DNA of 64,000 nucleotides from Candidatus Latescibacterota bacterium (GCA_016187725.1 JACPJE010000099.1:37439-101438), one strand, 5' to 3'. Numbered from the stretch's first letter, positions 35,077 to 45,087 are shown. The notes: a model not told the origin generated them from the sequence alone. A program made the numbers and translations.

Positions 35077-36039
35077 TCACTTCCATTCCAGCACCACGCC
35101 CAGCAGGCTGGGGTCCCACTCTTTGAGCAGGCCGTAGGCCCTGGCCGCCTCCCTGGCCCTCACCCGGTGGGTGATCAGGTCTTCCACCCCCAATCGACCC
35201 AGCTCCATCAGCCGCAGCACGGCTTTGCAATCGTCCATCCAGGTCCACACCCCCTGGTGCGATTCCAGACCGGGCCGGGCGCTGTTGTGGGCGCCCAGCA
35301 CCGTCAAGCCCTTGCGGTGCACGTCCCGGTAAAAATTGACCTGGGTCTCGCCCCGGGTGCTGGCCAGGAGCACCACCCGCCCCCCGGGCCTGGCCAACTG
35401 GAAGGCGTTGTTGATGGGCTCGGGCGCCCCGGTGGCTTCGATCACCACTGGCGGCAATTCCACCAACTCCTGGGCCTGTTGCGGGGTGAGGGCCAGGTCT
35501 GCCCCGCACTGTTTGCTCTGCGCCAGGCGGCTCTCCACCGGGTCCACGGCGATCAGGGGCGCGCCCCCCTGCAACCGGGAGAGTTTCAACGCCAGCAAGC
35601 CCACCAGGCCCTGGCCGACCACCGCCACCCCCTCCCCCAACTCGATGCGCGCCCGCCGCACCCCCTGCAGGGCGATGGTGCCCATGTTGAAGAAGACCGC
35701 TGATTCCGTGAGCACCCCCTCAGGGGTCGGGCAGACCTGGGCGGCCCGCACCAGGGCATGGGCCGCATGGGGCGCGGCCGCCACCACCCGCTGGCCTGGG
35801 CTGAAGCCCTCTACCTGCGGGCCCAACGCCACCACCTTGCCGGCGAAATTGTACCCCGGCCGCTGGGGATAGCGACCCGAGGTGTTGGGCAGGTTCAACA
35901 GGAACGCCCGTTCCGTGCCCGGGCTGATGAGGGTGCGCTCCGCCTCCAGGAGCACCTCGCCCAGCCCCGGCTCCGGCAGTTCCCGCTCTTCGATCTCTAC
36001 CTGGCCGGCAGCCGGCCAGATCACGCCCCAGGTTTTCAT
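35077..36039 (-). CDS. Zinc-type (MDR) alcohol dehydrogenase-like oxidoreductase
   Basis: 320 aa, medium-chain dehydrogenase fold. The N-terminal catalytic domain has ISPGTERAFL and YNFAGKVVALGPQVEGF; the NAD(P) Rossmann motif is VAVVGQGLVGLLALKL (about 136-151). The structural-zinc Cys lobe is absent and typical catalytic Cys/His zinc ligands are not obvious. It thus resembles the bacteriochlorophyllide/threonine-like 'zinc-binding dehydrogenase' group that lacks one or both metals. ATG 36039 overlaps the ANKH-like gene by 4 nt, so it is the last gene of the UroD/DapA/ANKH operon. Substrate unknown. Confidence 0.85.
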   Translation of the reverse strand: MKTWGVIWPAAGQVEIEERELPEPGLGEVLLEAERTLISPGTERAFLLNLPNTSGRYPQRPGYNFAGKVVALGPQVEGFSPGQRVVAAAPHAAHALVRAAQVCPTPEGVLTESAVFFNMGTIALQGVRRARIELGEGVAVVGQGLVGLLALKLSRLQGGAPLIAVDPVESRLAQSKQCGADLALTPQQAQELVELPPVVIEATGAPEPINNAFQLARPGGRVVLLASTRGETQVNFYRDVHRKGLTVLGAHNSARPGLESHQGVWTWMDDCKAVLRLMELGRLGVEDLITHRVRAREAARAYGLLKEWDPSLLGVVLEWK

Positions 36040-37331
36040 CCTGACCTCCTCTGTTCGCCTGAGTTTTCACCTGCTCTCACCCCCCACCAGACCACCCCCG
36101 CCTCCAGCACAAAGCCGCTCAACAGGGCCCCCACCCCGCGCGTGGCGCCCGGCACGCTCTGCGGCAGGACCATCAACACGGCCCAGATGATGCCGATGCG
36201 CGCCGGGGCGCTGGGGGCCAGGGCCCGGGTGCGGTGCTGGATGAGGGCCACCCCGTGGAAATAGGCGCGCAGGGCCACGGCCAGGGGAAAGAAGGAAAAG
36301 AGAAAGAGCGGCCATTGGCAGCGCCCCGCCAGCACCAAGTCCAGTCCCAGCATATGACCCAGAATGAAGCCGCGCAAGGGCGTCCAGAAGGCCAGGGCCA
36401 TGATGGCAAAGGAGAGGAGCCCGCAGCCGGCGGCGAAACGCCGGATATGATAGAGACTCCGCGGCTCGGTCCGAAAAGCCGGCGCCAGGCTGCGCAGCTC
36501 ATTGACCCAGCCGTAGGGCAGGTGGGCCAGGGAGTAGACCACGGCCAGGGCAGCCAGGGATTCCTGGCCCTCTGGTCCGCGCGCCACGAAGAAGTTGATC
36601 AGGGGGCGGCTCAGCCCCTGGATGGCCATGACCAGGGCCAGGGGCCAGAAAAAGCGGCACAGGTAAGCGAGGGAGGGCGCCTCGCCCGCCGGCGCCAGGC
36701 CAGGACCCACCCAGCGCCGGTATCCCCACCCCAACACCCCCAGGTACACGGCGATCCCGGTGTAGGAGACCAGCAGGGGCAGACGGATGGGCTGGGCCTG
36801 CACCAGGGGGGTGGGCAGGAGGGCGAAAACCGCCGCGATGCTGGCCGCGATGCTGGCCAGGGTGGCATAGCTGACCACCTGGGTGCGGCGCGCCCGCATC
36901 AGCAGGCCGGCCAAGCTGCGGTTGATCCCCTCCAGGATGGGGATGGGCACCAGCCAGAACAGGGCGCTGCGCACCGACTCGCCCACCTCGGCGCTCAGCC
37001 CGTGACCCTGGTAGATCACCCAGTCCCCTAGGGGGGTGAGGGCCAGGGAGGCCAGGATCGAGGCGAGCAACACCCCTCCCAGCAGGGCGAAGAGGTGAAT
37101 CTGCCGCCGCGCCGGATGGTGGGAGGCCAGCACCAGGCTGAGCTGGTTGACCTGGGAGAGCGGACTGGCCAGGAAATCGGCCAGCCCCCAGGCCACCCCA
37201 TAGGAAGCCAGCACCTGGGTGGCCTGGGGGAGGCGGGCCATGCCGCCATTGAGAAACTGGCCGCTGAAACCCTGGGCGATCAGGGTCAGGGCCAGGGGGA
37301 TCAGAAAACGGGCGAACTGGAGATGGATCAT
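36036..37331 (-). CDS. ANKH-like (progressive ankylosis protein) membrane transporter
   Basis: 431 aa with about 12 hydrophobic segments (MATE/MOP-type size). Several blocks match vertebrate ANKH as I remember it: ARFLIPLALTLIA with FLNGGMA at the start, LASYGVAWGLADF, WPLALVMAIQGLSRPLINFF, LAHLPYGWVNELRSLAPAF, FSFFPLAVALRAYFHG, LAPSAPARI and GATRGVGALLSGFVLE near the end. ANKH exports pyrophosphate precursors (ATP, citrate) from animal cells. This would be a bacterial relative in the inner membrane, exporting an anionic small molecule. Located 9 nt after the DapA-like gene and overlapping the dehydrogenase gene, hence an operon member. Substrate is inference only. Confidence 0.8.
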   Translation of the reverse strand: MIHLQFARFLIPLALTLIAQGFSGQFLNGGMARLPQATQVLASYGVAWGLADFLASPLSQVNQLSLVLASHHPARRQIHLFALLGGVLLASILASLALTPLGDWVIYQGHGLSAEVGESVRSALFWLVPIPILEGINRSLAGLLMRARRTQVVSYATLASIAASIAAVFALLPTPLVQAQPIRLPLLVSYTGIAVYLGVLGWGYRRWVGPGLAPAGEAPSLAYLCRFFWPLALVMAIQGLSRPLINFFVARGPEGQESLAALAVVYSLAHLPYGWVNELRSLAPAFRTEPRSLYHIRRFAAGCGLLSFAIMALAFWTPLRGFILGHMLGLDLVLAGRCQWPLFLFSFFPLAVALRAYFHGVALIQHRTRALAPSAPARIGIIWAVLMVLPQSVPGATRGVGALLSGFVLEAGVVWWGVRAGENSGEQRRSG

Positions 37332-37340
37332 CCCCGCCCG

Positions 37341-38249
37341 TTATTCGGGCCCGAAGGGGAAAACCTCGAACTGATCGCTGAGCGCGGTGAGCAGATTGCT
37401 GATCTCGAGTTTGTCCTCCGCCTCCAGGGTCTGGACCCCGGAGGGAGCCCGCTCCACCAGGGAGCTGAATACCCCGCGGCGCTTGAGCAGGTAGCGCATG
37501 AAGGGATGGGTCTCCAAAAGGAGCAGGGGCAGGACCCGCCGGTGCAGGGCCCGGGCCTCCTCTTCCTCGCCGGCCCACCACAGTTCCGTGACGCGGGCCA
37601 GCACGTCCCCCAGTTCGCAGGCCGGCATACACCCGTCGGCCCCGCGCCGCATCTCGTCGGGCAGGAACTTGCCGGCCGCCCCGCCGAAGATGGTCTTGAG
37701 TTTCCCTCCCAGGATCCCCTTGACCTCGGCGACGTGCTTGGGACCGGGCTGGCGCTCCTCCTTGATGTATTCGATCTGGGGCACCTCTTCCACCAGTTTG
37801 GCCAACTGTTCTCCCCTGAGGGGGGCGTACCCGTCGGCGTTCTGCACCATGATGGGCCCTGAGTACACCTCGGCCATGCGGTGGTACATCTCCAGGGCCA
37901 CGGCCTGGTCAGTGCGGGCCGGCGCCATGGCGATCACCGCGTCCGCCCCGGCCTTTTGGGCAGCGCGGGCAAAGTGGACCACCTGGGGCACTGAAACCCC
38001 CGAACAACCAAAGACCACCGGCAGCCGGCCGTTCACCTCGGCCAGCACCGCGTCTAGGTTGCGGATGCGCTCTTCCTCTCCGAGGAAGTAGAACTCCCCC
38101 ACCATCACCGGCCAGACGATGCCGTGCTGACCGCTGCGGCAGCAGAAATCAGCGACTGACCTCAGGTCCTTGGCGTGGATCTCCAAGTCTGGGGTGTACG
38201 GGGTGGGCAGCAGGCCGAAGAGGCCTTTCATGTGCGGGAATCGGGCCAT
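37341..38249 (-). CDS. DapA-family (class I) aldolase/lyase
   Basis: 302-aa (beta/alpha)8 lyase of the dihydrodipicolinate synthase/N-acetylneuraminate lyase family. LLPTPYTPDLEI opens the barrel. The Schiff-base Lys lies in IEYIKEERQPGP (about residue 166), and GGAAGKFLPDEMRRGADG follows. The usual YNxP tyrosine motif on the preceding strand is replaced by QNADGYAP, so proton relay and substrate differ from true DapA. Start ATG 38249, 14 nt after the UroD-like gene. The Lys suggests it works on a pyruvate- or 2-oxoacid-derived substrate. Confidence 0.85.
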   Translation of the reverse strand: MARFPHMKGLFGLLPTPYTPDLEIHAKDLRSVADFCCRSGQHGIVWPVMVGEFYFLGEEERIRNLDAVLAEVNGRLPVVFGCSGVSVPQVVHFARAAQKAGADAVIAMAPARTDQAVALEMYHRMAEVYSGPIMVQNADGYAPLRGEQLAKLVEEVPQIEYIKEERQPGPKHVAEVKGILGGKLKTIFGGAAGKFLPDEMRRGADGCMPACELGDVLARVTELWWAGEEEEARALHRRVLPLLLLETHPFMRYLLKRRGVFSSLVERAPSGVQTLEAEDKLEISNLLTALSDQFEVFPFGPE

Positions 38250-38263
38250 GGTCTCTCCTTCGC

Positions 38264-39346
38264 TCAGGCGGCGCGGCGGATGTACTTCTGGCGGATGGCC
38301 GCCGGGTCCTCGACCATCCCGAGGATGGCACAACCCCCGGGCGGCAGCTGGTCCAGGGCCAGTTGGAGGGTGCGCTCGTCCCAGTACCCGTAGATCATCA
38401 GGGATTTGCGCCGGCGGATGGTTTTGAAGTCGTCCAGCAGCTCGGCCAGTTGCGGGCCGATGGGCTGGTTGACCCCCTCGGGAAGGTAGGCCTGATCGAT
38501 GACGCATTGCAAGCCCAGGTTGGGGATCTCCAGCCAGCCAGGGAAATGCTGTCTGGCCGAGGCGTGGGTGTGCACGAAGGGGGTGTCGAAGGCCGCGCAC
38601 AGGCGCTGGTCGAAGGGCAGGAAGATGTCCTCGTAGCAGGCGGGCGAGAAATAGGTGGCCGCATCCACGGTGAAGGTCACGGTGCGCCCCGGGGTCCAGA
38701 TCCCGTAGGAATTGAACTGCCCTCCCTGATGGCGGGGCAGGAGCGCGCCGTGGGCCACACCGGTCTCGATGATCACGTCGGTGATGCGGGCCAGGAGGTC
38801 CTTGAGTTTGCCTGGCTGGTCGAGCACCGCGTCACAGAGCCGCTCCGCGGTGAGCATGGCCGCGGCCATGTCGGCGGCCGCGCGGAAGGCCATACAGCAG
38901 AAGGGGTATTTCTCCGTGTCCAGGGCCTCGACTGCCCGCCGGGTGTTCTCCAGCAGGCGCTGGTACCAAATGGTGCCCTGCACCCGGTACTTATCCAGCT
39001 GATTCCAGTCGGTGAAACAGGGCTCGGCCCAGTGGGTGCCGGCCCGCACCGCGATGCGGCAGCCCACCAGCACCTCGCTGGCGATGCCGGTGCCCACCAG
39101 GCGGAAGAGGTCGTCGTTGAGCAGGCCGTGCTGGTCGTAGATCTCCTCGATGTGGGTGCGAAAGGATCTCTGGTCCAGCAGTGGCGGCGGCTCCAGTTCG
39201 TGCGGGTCCGGGGTGTCGGCCATGGAATAGGCCCGGACCACCTGGTACAGGGGGCGCGGGGCCGGGTTGTGCTCCTGGTTCCACCAGTAGTTCCGGTGGC
39301 GCTGGATCAGGGCGTCCACCCGCGGGTCGCTCAAATCGCGGATCAT
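38264..39346 (-). CDS. Uroporphyrinogen-decarboxylase-fold protein, non-HemE
   Basis: 360 aa. Weak but coherent similarity to the UroD/MtaA/CmuA fold: HWAEPCFTDWNQLDKY, AADMAAAMLTAERLCDAVLDQP, QFNSYGIWTPGRT, THASARQHFPGWLEIPNLGLQCVID and a C-terminal GCAILGMVEDPAAI. It lacks the RxxxRQAGR motif of HemE (which is at 8257-9294), so it is not a haem enzyme. Relatives are corrinoid or thiol methyltransferases or unknown. ATG 39346 has a GGAGGAA site and heads the four-gene operon. If corrinoid-dependent, it would be a client for the B12 imported by the btu genes (inference). Confidence 0.75.
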   Translation of the reverse strand: MIRDLSDPRVDALIQRHRNYWWNQEHNPAPRPLYQVVRAYSMADTPDPHELEPPPLLDQRSFRTHIEEIYDQHGLLNDDLFRLVGTGIASEVLVGCRIAVRAGTHWAEPCFTDWNQLDKYRVQGTIWYQRLLENTRRAVEALDTEKYPFCCMAFRAAADMAAAMLTAERLCDAVLDQPGKLKDLLARITDVIIETGVAHGALLPRHQGGQFNSYGIWTPGRTVTFTVDAATYFSPACYEDIFLPFDQRLCAAFDTPFVHTHASARQHFPGWLEIPNLGLQCVIDQAYLPEGVNQPIGPQLAELLDDFKTIRRRKSLMIYGYWDERTLQLALDQLPPGGCAILGMVEDPAAIRQKYIRRAA

Positions 39347-39458
39347 CGGCAGTTCCTCCGGGCAGAGGGTCGGGTTCTGCCCTCTATAATCGCAAAGCCG
39401 GCCGGCCGGCGCCACCGCCCCTTGCGGCCCCCCTGCCCGGCCCTGCATCTTGAGCCCC

Positions 39459-40916
39459 ATGCGCCTCCTCTGCCTCCTGGCCCTCTGCCTGGCCCTGCCC
39501 TCCCAGGCGGCCCAGCCCCTCATCGAGCGGATCTCCATCCAGGGGCCCACCCGCACCCGGGCCGAGACCATCCGCCGCGAACTGCTCGTCGCGGTGGGCC
39601 AGCCCCTCGACAGCGCCCTGGTGGCCGAAACCGAACGCAACCTCCGCCAGCTGCCCTTTCTGGGCCAGGTCCAGATCCGCACCCGGCCCAGTGCCAGCGG
39701 GGTCGAGTTGGTCGTGGAGGTGGAGGACCTCTATTCGCGGGCACTCTCCCCCCTCCTGGCCGGCCAGCTGGACGAACTCAGCTACGGCCTGGTAGCCCTG
39801 GATTACAACCTGGGGGGCCGCGGCCAGCTGGCCCAGCTCGAACTCCACCACCGGGCGGTGGAGGGCAACCAGGCCTCCCTTTACTGCGAAGTCCCCCGCC
39901 TCGCCGGTTCGCCGTACACCTTGAGCAGCGAGGCAGCCTGGGCCGAGGAGGGTCACGATCTCTGGCTGGCCCTCTCCCGCCCCTTTCTCTCTTTGGGAGA
40001 TCCCTGGGCCTGCGGATTTTCCGTGTACCGCCAGGAGGAGGTCCAGCGGCTCTATGCCGATCGGGCCCTCAGCGCCCGTTACCGCGAAGAGGTGGAGGGC
40101 GGCAGCCTGTGGCTGACCCGCTCGCTGGGGAACCGGACCAAGGTGCGGCCCGGTTTCCGCCTCACCTTCAGCGATCGGCACTATTCAGCTTCGCAGGGTT
40201 ATGCCTATGCTCCACAGGACCGCCGGCGCCTCATCCCCAGCTTGGGCCTCACGGTGTGGCGGCCCCGCTACGTCCAGGAACGCTTTGTCCAACAGCTGGG
40301 CCGCACCGAGGATCTGCAGGTGGGCAGTTGGATCTCGATGCGGGCAGGTCTTTCCCTCCGAACCCTGGGCAGTGACCGCAGTTTCGCCCCCCTGACCCTA
40401 CAGCTCTCCCCTCGTTTCGGCCTGGGCCACCGCACCTATGTGCTCCTCACCCTGCTGGCCAGCGCCCAAGTGCAGCCGGGCCAGTACCAGGAGCTGAATC
40501 TGCTGGCCGAACTGCTGGGTTACACCCGCCTGGGCTCCAGCCATTCCCTGGCCCTGCGCCTGCGCGCTGAAGCCCTTTCCCGCCCCGAACTGCGCTCTCA
40601 GTTCCTCCTGGGCGCCGACCGCGGCCTGCGGGGCGTGCTCCCGCGCCGTTACGCCGGCGACCGGCGCCTCGTCCTCAACCTCGAAGCCCGGCCCACCTTC
40701 TGGCGCCGGCCCTGGTGGGTGCTGGCGGGCGCGCTCTTTGCAGACGGGGGGATGGCCTGGAGCGGCGCCCGCCCCGACCTGCGCCTGGCCGGTGGCGGGG
40801 GGCTGCGCCTGGGCTTGCCCCGCCTGTACAACACCCCCATCCTGCGGGCGGACCTGGCCCGGGGCCTGCCCAGGGGCTCCTGGCTGCTTTCGGTGGGCCT
40901 GGGGCAGTACTTCTGA
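39459..40916 (+). CDS. Single-POTRA Omp85-family outer membrane protein
   Basis: 485 aa from ATG 39459 (TTG at 39450 also in frame). Signal peptide (1-19), one POTRA domain (about 21-95: ERISIQGPTRTRAETIRREL, FLGQVQIRTRP) and a beta-barrel to the end, with LLGADRGLRGVLPRRYAGDR resembling the RGY/F loop region of Omp85 barrels and a terminal YF. BamA has five POTRA domains, TamA three; a single one is like patatin-linked or two-partner-type barrels. Function: membrane insertion or secretion of an unknown client. No partner gene is adjacent; it is transcribed divergently from the UroD-like operon. Confidence 0.8.
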   Translation: MRLLCLLALCLALPSQAAQPLIERISIQGPTRTRAETIRRELLVAVGQPLDSALVAETERNLRQLPFLGQVQIRTRPSASGVELVVEVEDLYSRALSPLLAGQLDELSYGLVALDYNLGGRGQLAQLELHHRAVEGNQASLYCEVPRLAGSPYTLSSEAAWAEEGHDLWLALSRPFLSLGDPWACGFSVYRQEEVQRLYADRALSARYREEVEGGSLWLTRSLGNRTKVRPGFRLTFSDRHYSASQGYAYAPQDRRRLIPSLGLTVWRPRYVQERFVQQLGRTEDLQVGSWISMRAGLSLRTLGSDRSFAPLTLQLSPRFGLGHRTYVLLTLLASAQVQPGQYQELNLLAELLGYTRLGSSHSLALRLRAEALSRPELRSQFLLGADRGLRGVLPRRYAGDRRLVLNLEARPTFWRRPWWVLAGALFADGGMAWSGARPDLRLAGGGGLRLGLPRLYNTPILRADLARGLPRGSWLLSVGLGQYF

Positions 40917-40956
40917 AGCGATAAAGGCACCTCCAGAGCCCGTGCCGCCGTGGCCT

Positions 40957-40986
40957 AAAAAAAGCCCGGCGAAGATCTGCCGGGCT
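40957..40986 (-). terminator. Intrinsic terminator of the kinase/phosphatase operon
   Basis: Perfect 8-bp stem AGCCCGGC/GCCGGGCT with seven T following on the minus strand, 30 nt after the PP2C gene. Confidence 0.85.
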
Positions 40987-41016
40987 CGTGCGCTGCTGCT
41001 GGCGGGTATGCTCACT

Positions 41017-41766
41017 CTACTCTTCGATCATGACCATCAGCGCCGTCACATTATCCAAGTTTTCTCCACCCTTTTCAAGGGCTTCCCCCACCAACTGTTC
41101 AGCCAGTTCTCTGGGCCCCATGTCGCCCCCGAGGAGCCCGACTATCCGCTCGCTGCCCAGACTGTTGTAGAGTCCATCAGAACACAGCAGGAGTCGATCC
41201 CCGGGCTGCAACTGGCGCCTTCCCAGCTGCGGGTCCACGGCACTGGCCGTTCCCAGGTACCTCGTCAAGACATTGCGCTGTGCAGAACAGGCGGCTTCTT
41301 CTTCGGAGAGCAGGCCCTGGTTTACGAACTCGCGCGCCCTGGTGTGGTCTTCGGTGATCTGCTCGCAAAATCCGCGCCGCCACGTATAGAGGCGGCTGTC
41401 CCCCAGGTGCCCGAAGAAGAGCTGACCGCCGCTGATCACTCCCAGCGTCAAGGTCGTACCCAGCCCCCACAGCGCTGCATCCTGCCGGGCAGCAGCCATG
41501 AGCCGCTCATTGGCATCGCTGAATATCCTCTCCAGTTCCCCGAAGACCGCGTCCTCCTCCCGGTATTCCAGGCAGGCCCTCCCGGCATCGCTGACGGTCT
41601 CTGCAGCGATACGGCTGGCAACTCCTCCCCCCCGTTGACCTCCCATCCCATCGGCAACCAAAAAAATTCGGCCATCGGCCAGGATGGCGGCCTGGTCCTC
41701 ATTGGCCTCACGATCACCCTGTTCGCTGCAGTAGTCGGCGCGGATCGTCAACACACCCCTGCTCAT
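41017..41766 (-). CDS. PP2C-type protein serine/threonine phosphatase
   Basis: 249 aa, the size of stand-alone Stp/PrpC phosphatases. Metal-binding motifs are complete: YCSEQGDREANEDQ (12-25), VADGMGGQRGG (about 37-47), GHLGDSRLYTWRRG, LLLCSDGLYN and the final DNVTALMV. Cytoplasmic. ATG 41766 overlaps the stop of the large kinase by 4 nt (ATGA), so kinase and phosphatase are produced together. It should reverse phosphorylation by that kinase and set the phospho-state read by the FHA protein encoded 8 kb upstream. Confidence 0.93.
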   Translation of the reverse strand: MSRGVLTIRADYCSEQGDREANEDQAAILADGRIFLVADGMGGQRGGGVASRIAAETVSDAGRACLEYREEDAVFGELERIFSDANERLMAAARQDAALWGLGTTLTLGVISGGQLFFGHLGDSRLYTWRRGFCEQITEDHTRAREFVNQGLLSEEEAACSAQRNVLTRYLGTASAVDPQLGRRQLQPGDRLLLCSDGLYNSLGSERIVGLLGGDMGPRELAEQLVGEALEKGGENLDNVTALMVMIEE

Positions 41767-44700
41767 CCCTGCAATTCGGACAAGGCGGCCTGCACCCGTC
41801 CCAGATCGGGAAGGGCCTCGACCTGGGTGAAGATCTTCTCTGCCTCCTGCAACAACTCTAGGGCCGCTGCCTTCATGCCTCGCTCCCTCCTGAGCAGGCC
41901 CAATTCGTAGAGGGCCTCTCCCAGGCTGACGGAATTGCCGAACTGGCGGTTGATCTGGACGCTCCGCTCCAGGTAGACGCTGCTGTCCTCCCAGTTTTCC
42001 TCGAGCCGGCAGAGCCGCCCGTAAAGCCGCGATGCATCTGCCACGCCGAGCGCGTCGTCCAGTCTGCGGTACCAGCGAAGCGCGCTGCCGCAAACCCGCC
42101 GCGCTCCGCCCAGGTCTCCCTTGCCCAGCAGGGCCTCTGCCATATTCAGTTCCAGCGAAGGCTGATGGAACAAGCAGCGGATCTGCTTGCACTTCTCCAG
42201 GCTCTGCCGGTACAGCTCCAGGGCCTCGTCCCAGCGCTCCTGATCCGCCCGCAGCATTCCCATGTTCCACAGGGCCAGCATCCCGTCCCTCCCCCCTGTG
42301 CCATCGAGCGCTAGCACGCGCTCGTAGAGGGCCCAGGCCTCTTCCTGATGGCCGCGCACAGTCTCCAGAACTGCCAGGTTGTTCAGGACTCCGGCCACTT
42401 CCTCAGGGGCGCTGTCCTGCAAGAGCTGCAGGCTCTCCTGCCACCGGGTCGCAGCCTGGGCGTGGCGCCCGCATTCGAAGTCGACGCATCCCCAGTTCTT
42501 CAGTACCAGTCCCCTGAGCGCGGGGAATGCTCCGTTGTTCAGGCAATTCAGCGCCTGCTCATAGGCGGCCAGCGCCTCGTCGAAACGCCGCTGCGCATCG
42601 CGGACCTGACCGGTGATCTTCCACCCCTTTGCCTCATCAGCGGGCCGTTGCGCCTGCCGGGCGGCTTCGCGCAGCTCTTCGCAACGCTCCAGGGCCTGGT
42701 CATAAGCAGTGAGGTTGATATAGGCTGTACTGCTGCGCTGCAGCGCGTGGATCAGCGTTCCCGTCTCGGCCCGGAAGTGGCGCCCTGCGGTGGCAGCCTG
42801 GTCGAAGAGCGTGGCGGCCTGGCGCCAGCCGCACAGCGCAAAGACCTGATCTCCGGCCCGCAACAGGCAGGGGAAAGCCCGCTCGTACTCGCCGACCTCG
42901 TACAGATGGATCCCCACCTCCTCATCGTCCACCTCCCGCCCCTGGGCGCGCATGGCCTCCAGGGCTTGCGCCACGATGCCGTGGTACTCGCGGCGCAGCT
43001 CCCCGGGAATCTCCGCATAGAGCACTTCGCGTATCTTCGAGTGGCTGAATTCGTAGCCACTCGCCGCCGAGGCGAGGAGTTGGTTCTTCTTTTCCAACCG
43101 GAAGAGTGCCTTCAGCAGGGCGATCCGCGACAAGCCAGTCGCCGCCCCCAATACCTCAGAAGTGAAGTGCTGACCGACCACTGCCGCTACCTGGAGGAGT
43201 TCCCGGTCCTCGTTGTCGAGCTGGTCCAGGCGCTGGATGATCAGCGCATTGATCCGGCCGGGCACCTCCACCTTCCCCAGATCCGCCCTCACCGTCCATA
43301 CCCCGCTGTCGCAGTAAAGAACCTCCCGCTGGCGCAACACCTTGAGGACCTCGGCAGCCACCAGGGGGTTACCCTGGGACTGCCCATAGAGGAAATCGCC
43401 GAACTCCTCGGTGAATTCCGAGGCCGTGAAGACCGATTTCACCATGCGGGTCAGCGCCTCTCGCCCCAGGCGCTCCAGCCGCAGGTCGTCGAGCAACCCT
43501 TCGGCGTGGAGTTGCTGCAAGAGCGCGGCGAGGCCGCCCTCCCCGCCCAGCTCTTCTGGGCGGTAGGTCACCACCCAGAGGATGCGGGCCTCCGCGGCGC
43601 GGCGGACCAGGCTCTGGAGCAGCTGCAGGCTCCCCTCGTCCGCCCAGTGCATATCCTCCAGGATGACCGCCAGGGGAACTTCGGCAGCCGCGGCGGCCAG
43701 CAGCTCGCAGATTGCGTCACACAGGCGCTGCCTGGCCACCTTCGGGTCGCCCTCTTTGCCGAAAGCCGCCGCAAAACTGGCCCGGACTTTTGCGGTGGTG
43801 CTCGACTTGGCCGCCAGTTCTGCCAACTCGGGTGCCTGCTGCCGGAGGAGCCGCCCCAATCCCTCGCGCTCCCTTTCCGTCAGCCCATTCTGTTCCTTGC
43901 TGAAGAGCTTGCCGATGGCGTCGAGGAAAGGCATGTACGGCCCCATCCCGTGCTCGAAGAAACACGCCCCCTGGATCACCCGGCCCTGATGCCCCTCGAT
44001 ATGCCGTGCCAGTTCATCCACCAGGCGGGTCTTGCCGATCCCGGCCTCGCCGCCGACAAAGACCAGCCTCCCCTCTTTGGCTGCGGCATCGTAGCGAGTT
44101 GTGAGCGCTTCCAACTCGGCCTGCCGGCCGGTGAAGCGAAAGCGAAAATCGCGCGCGCGGAACTCTTCTTCGCCAGCATCTGCTGGGATCTTTTCGCTAC
44201 CGGGGACACTGGCGACCTGCTGGCGGCGCTGGACGCCGCGCAACGCCACCAGCGCTTCGGCAGCCGAGCCGTAGCGGTCCTCCGGCAGCTTGCCCAGCAG
44301 CTTCGACACCAGCAGGTCCAAGGCGCGCGGCACCGCGGGGTTCAGCAGGGAGGGGGAAGGCGGCTCTTCATTGAGCTGGTGGTAGACCAGGGTAGCCGGG
44401 GATTCGCCTGCAAAAGGCAGGGCGCCGGTCACCAGCTCATAGAGCAGCACGCCGGCGGCGTACAGATCGGCGGCCGGACCTATGCTCTCGCCGAGGATCT
44501 GCTCCGGCGCCATGTACTCCACCGTACCCAGGAGCTCGTCCGCCCGGGTCAACAGGGTGCCGCCCTCCAGCTTGGCCACGCCGAAATCCAGGACCTTGAC
44601 AATCTCGTCCTTCCTCACCAGGATATTCTCTGGCTTGATGTCCCGGTGGATAATGCCGTGCTGGTGAGCGGCCTTCAAAGCCTCTAGCACCTGCTCGACT

Positions 44701-45053
44701 ATGGCCAGCGACCTTTCGACGGAGAGGGCTCCGCGCCGGATGCGGAGGAGCGCGCGCAACGAGTCCCCATCGACCAGTTCCATGGCCAGATAGAGGTGCC
44801 CCCCCTCATTGCCCGTGCCATAGATGGCGACGATGTTGGGATGATTGAGGGCCGCAGCCAGACGCGCTTCGCGCCGGAATCGCTCGGCCTCGCGCGTATC
44901 GCTGACGGTGTCGAGCCGGAGCAGCTTCAGGGCGATGTCGCGCCGCAACCCTTCGTCGCGGGCCCGGTACACGCTCCCCATGCCTCCCCGCCCCACCAAT
45001 CCGGTGATCCGGTAGCCACCCAACTCCTGGCCGATGAGTGGATCTACTGCCAT
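41763..45053 (-). CDS. Serine/threonine kinase fused to AAA ATPase and TPR domains
   Basis: 1096 aa, cytoplasmic. Kinase domain at about 14-275 with GRGGMG (21-26), Lys43 in [13 protein letters not shown] (136-143), DFG (157-159) and MAPEQ (181-185). An AAA_16/STAND-type ATPase follows with Walker A GEAGIGKT (335-342) and the LEDMHWAD Walker B type block. After it come about 450 residues of TPR-like repeats ([21 protein letters not shown], and so on). This layout resembles PknK of actinobacteria and large kinases of myxobacteria. TPR and STAND parts probably sense a partner. No membrane helix. ATG 45053; the stop overlaps the phosphatase ATG. Confidence 0.93.
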   Translation of the reverse strand: MAVDPLIGQELGGYRITGLVGRGGMGSVYRARDEGLRRDIALKLLRLDTVSDTREAERFRREARLAAALNHPNIVAIYGTGNEGGHLYLAMELVDGDSLRALLRIRRGALSVERSLAIVEQVLEALKAAHQHGIIHRDIKPENILVRKDEIVKVLDFGVAKLEGGTLLTRADELLGTVEYMAPEQILGESIGPAADLYAAGVLLYELVTGALPFAGESPATLVYHQLNEEPPSPSLLNPAVPRALDLLVSKLLGKLPEDRYGSAAEALVALRGVQRRQQVASVPGSEKIPADAGEEEFRARDFRFRFTGRQAELEALTTRYDAAAKEGRLVFVGGEAGIGKTRLVDELARHIEGHQGRVIQGACFFEHGMGPYMPFLDAIGKLFSKEQNGLTEREREGLGRLLRQQAPELAELAAKSSTTAKVRASFAAAFGKEGDPKVARQRLCDAICELLAAAAAEVPLAVILEDMHWADEGSLQLLQSLVRRAAEARILWVVTYRPEELGGEGGLAALLQQLHAEGLLDDLRLERLGREALTRMVKSVFTASEFTEEFGDFLYGQSQGNPLVAAEVLKVLRQREVLYCDSGVWTVRADLGKVEVPGRINALIIQRLDQLDNEDRELLQVAAVVGQHFTSEVLGAATGLSRIALLKALFRLEKKNQLLASAASGYEFSHSKIREVLYAEIPGELRREYHGIVAQALEAMRAQGREVDDEEVGIHLYEVGEYERAFPCLLRAGDQVFALCGWRQAATLFDQAATAGRHFRAETGTLIHALQRSSTAYINLTAYDQALERCEELREAARQAQRPADEAKGWKITGQVRDAQRRFDEALAAYEQALNCLNNGAFPALRGLVLKNWGCVDFECGRHAQAATRWQESLQLLQDSAPEEVAGVLNNLAVLETVRGHQEEAWALYERVLALDGTGGRDGMLALWNMGMLRADQERWDEALELYRQSLEKCKQIRCLFHQPSLELNMAEALLGKGDLGGARRVCGSALRWYRRLDDALGVADASRLYGRLCRLEENWEDSSVYLERSVQINRQFGNSVSLGEALYELGLLRRERGMKAAALELLQEAEKIFTQVEALPDLGRVQAALSELQG

Positions 45054-45087
45054 GACAGTGTCCCCGATATCTCGAAGTATTGGGTCC

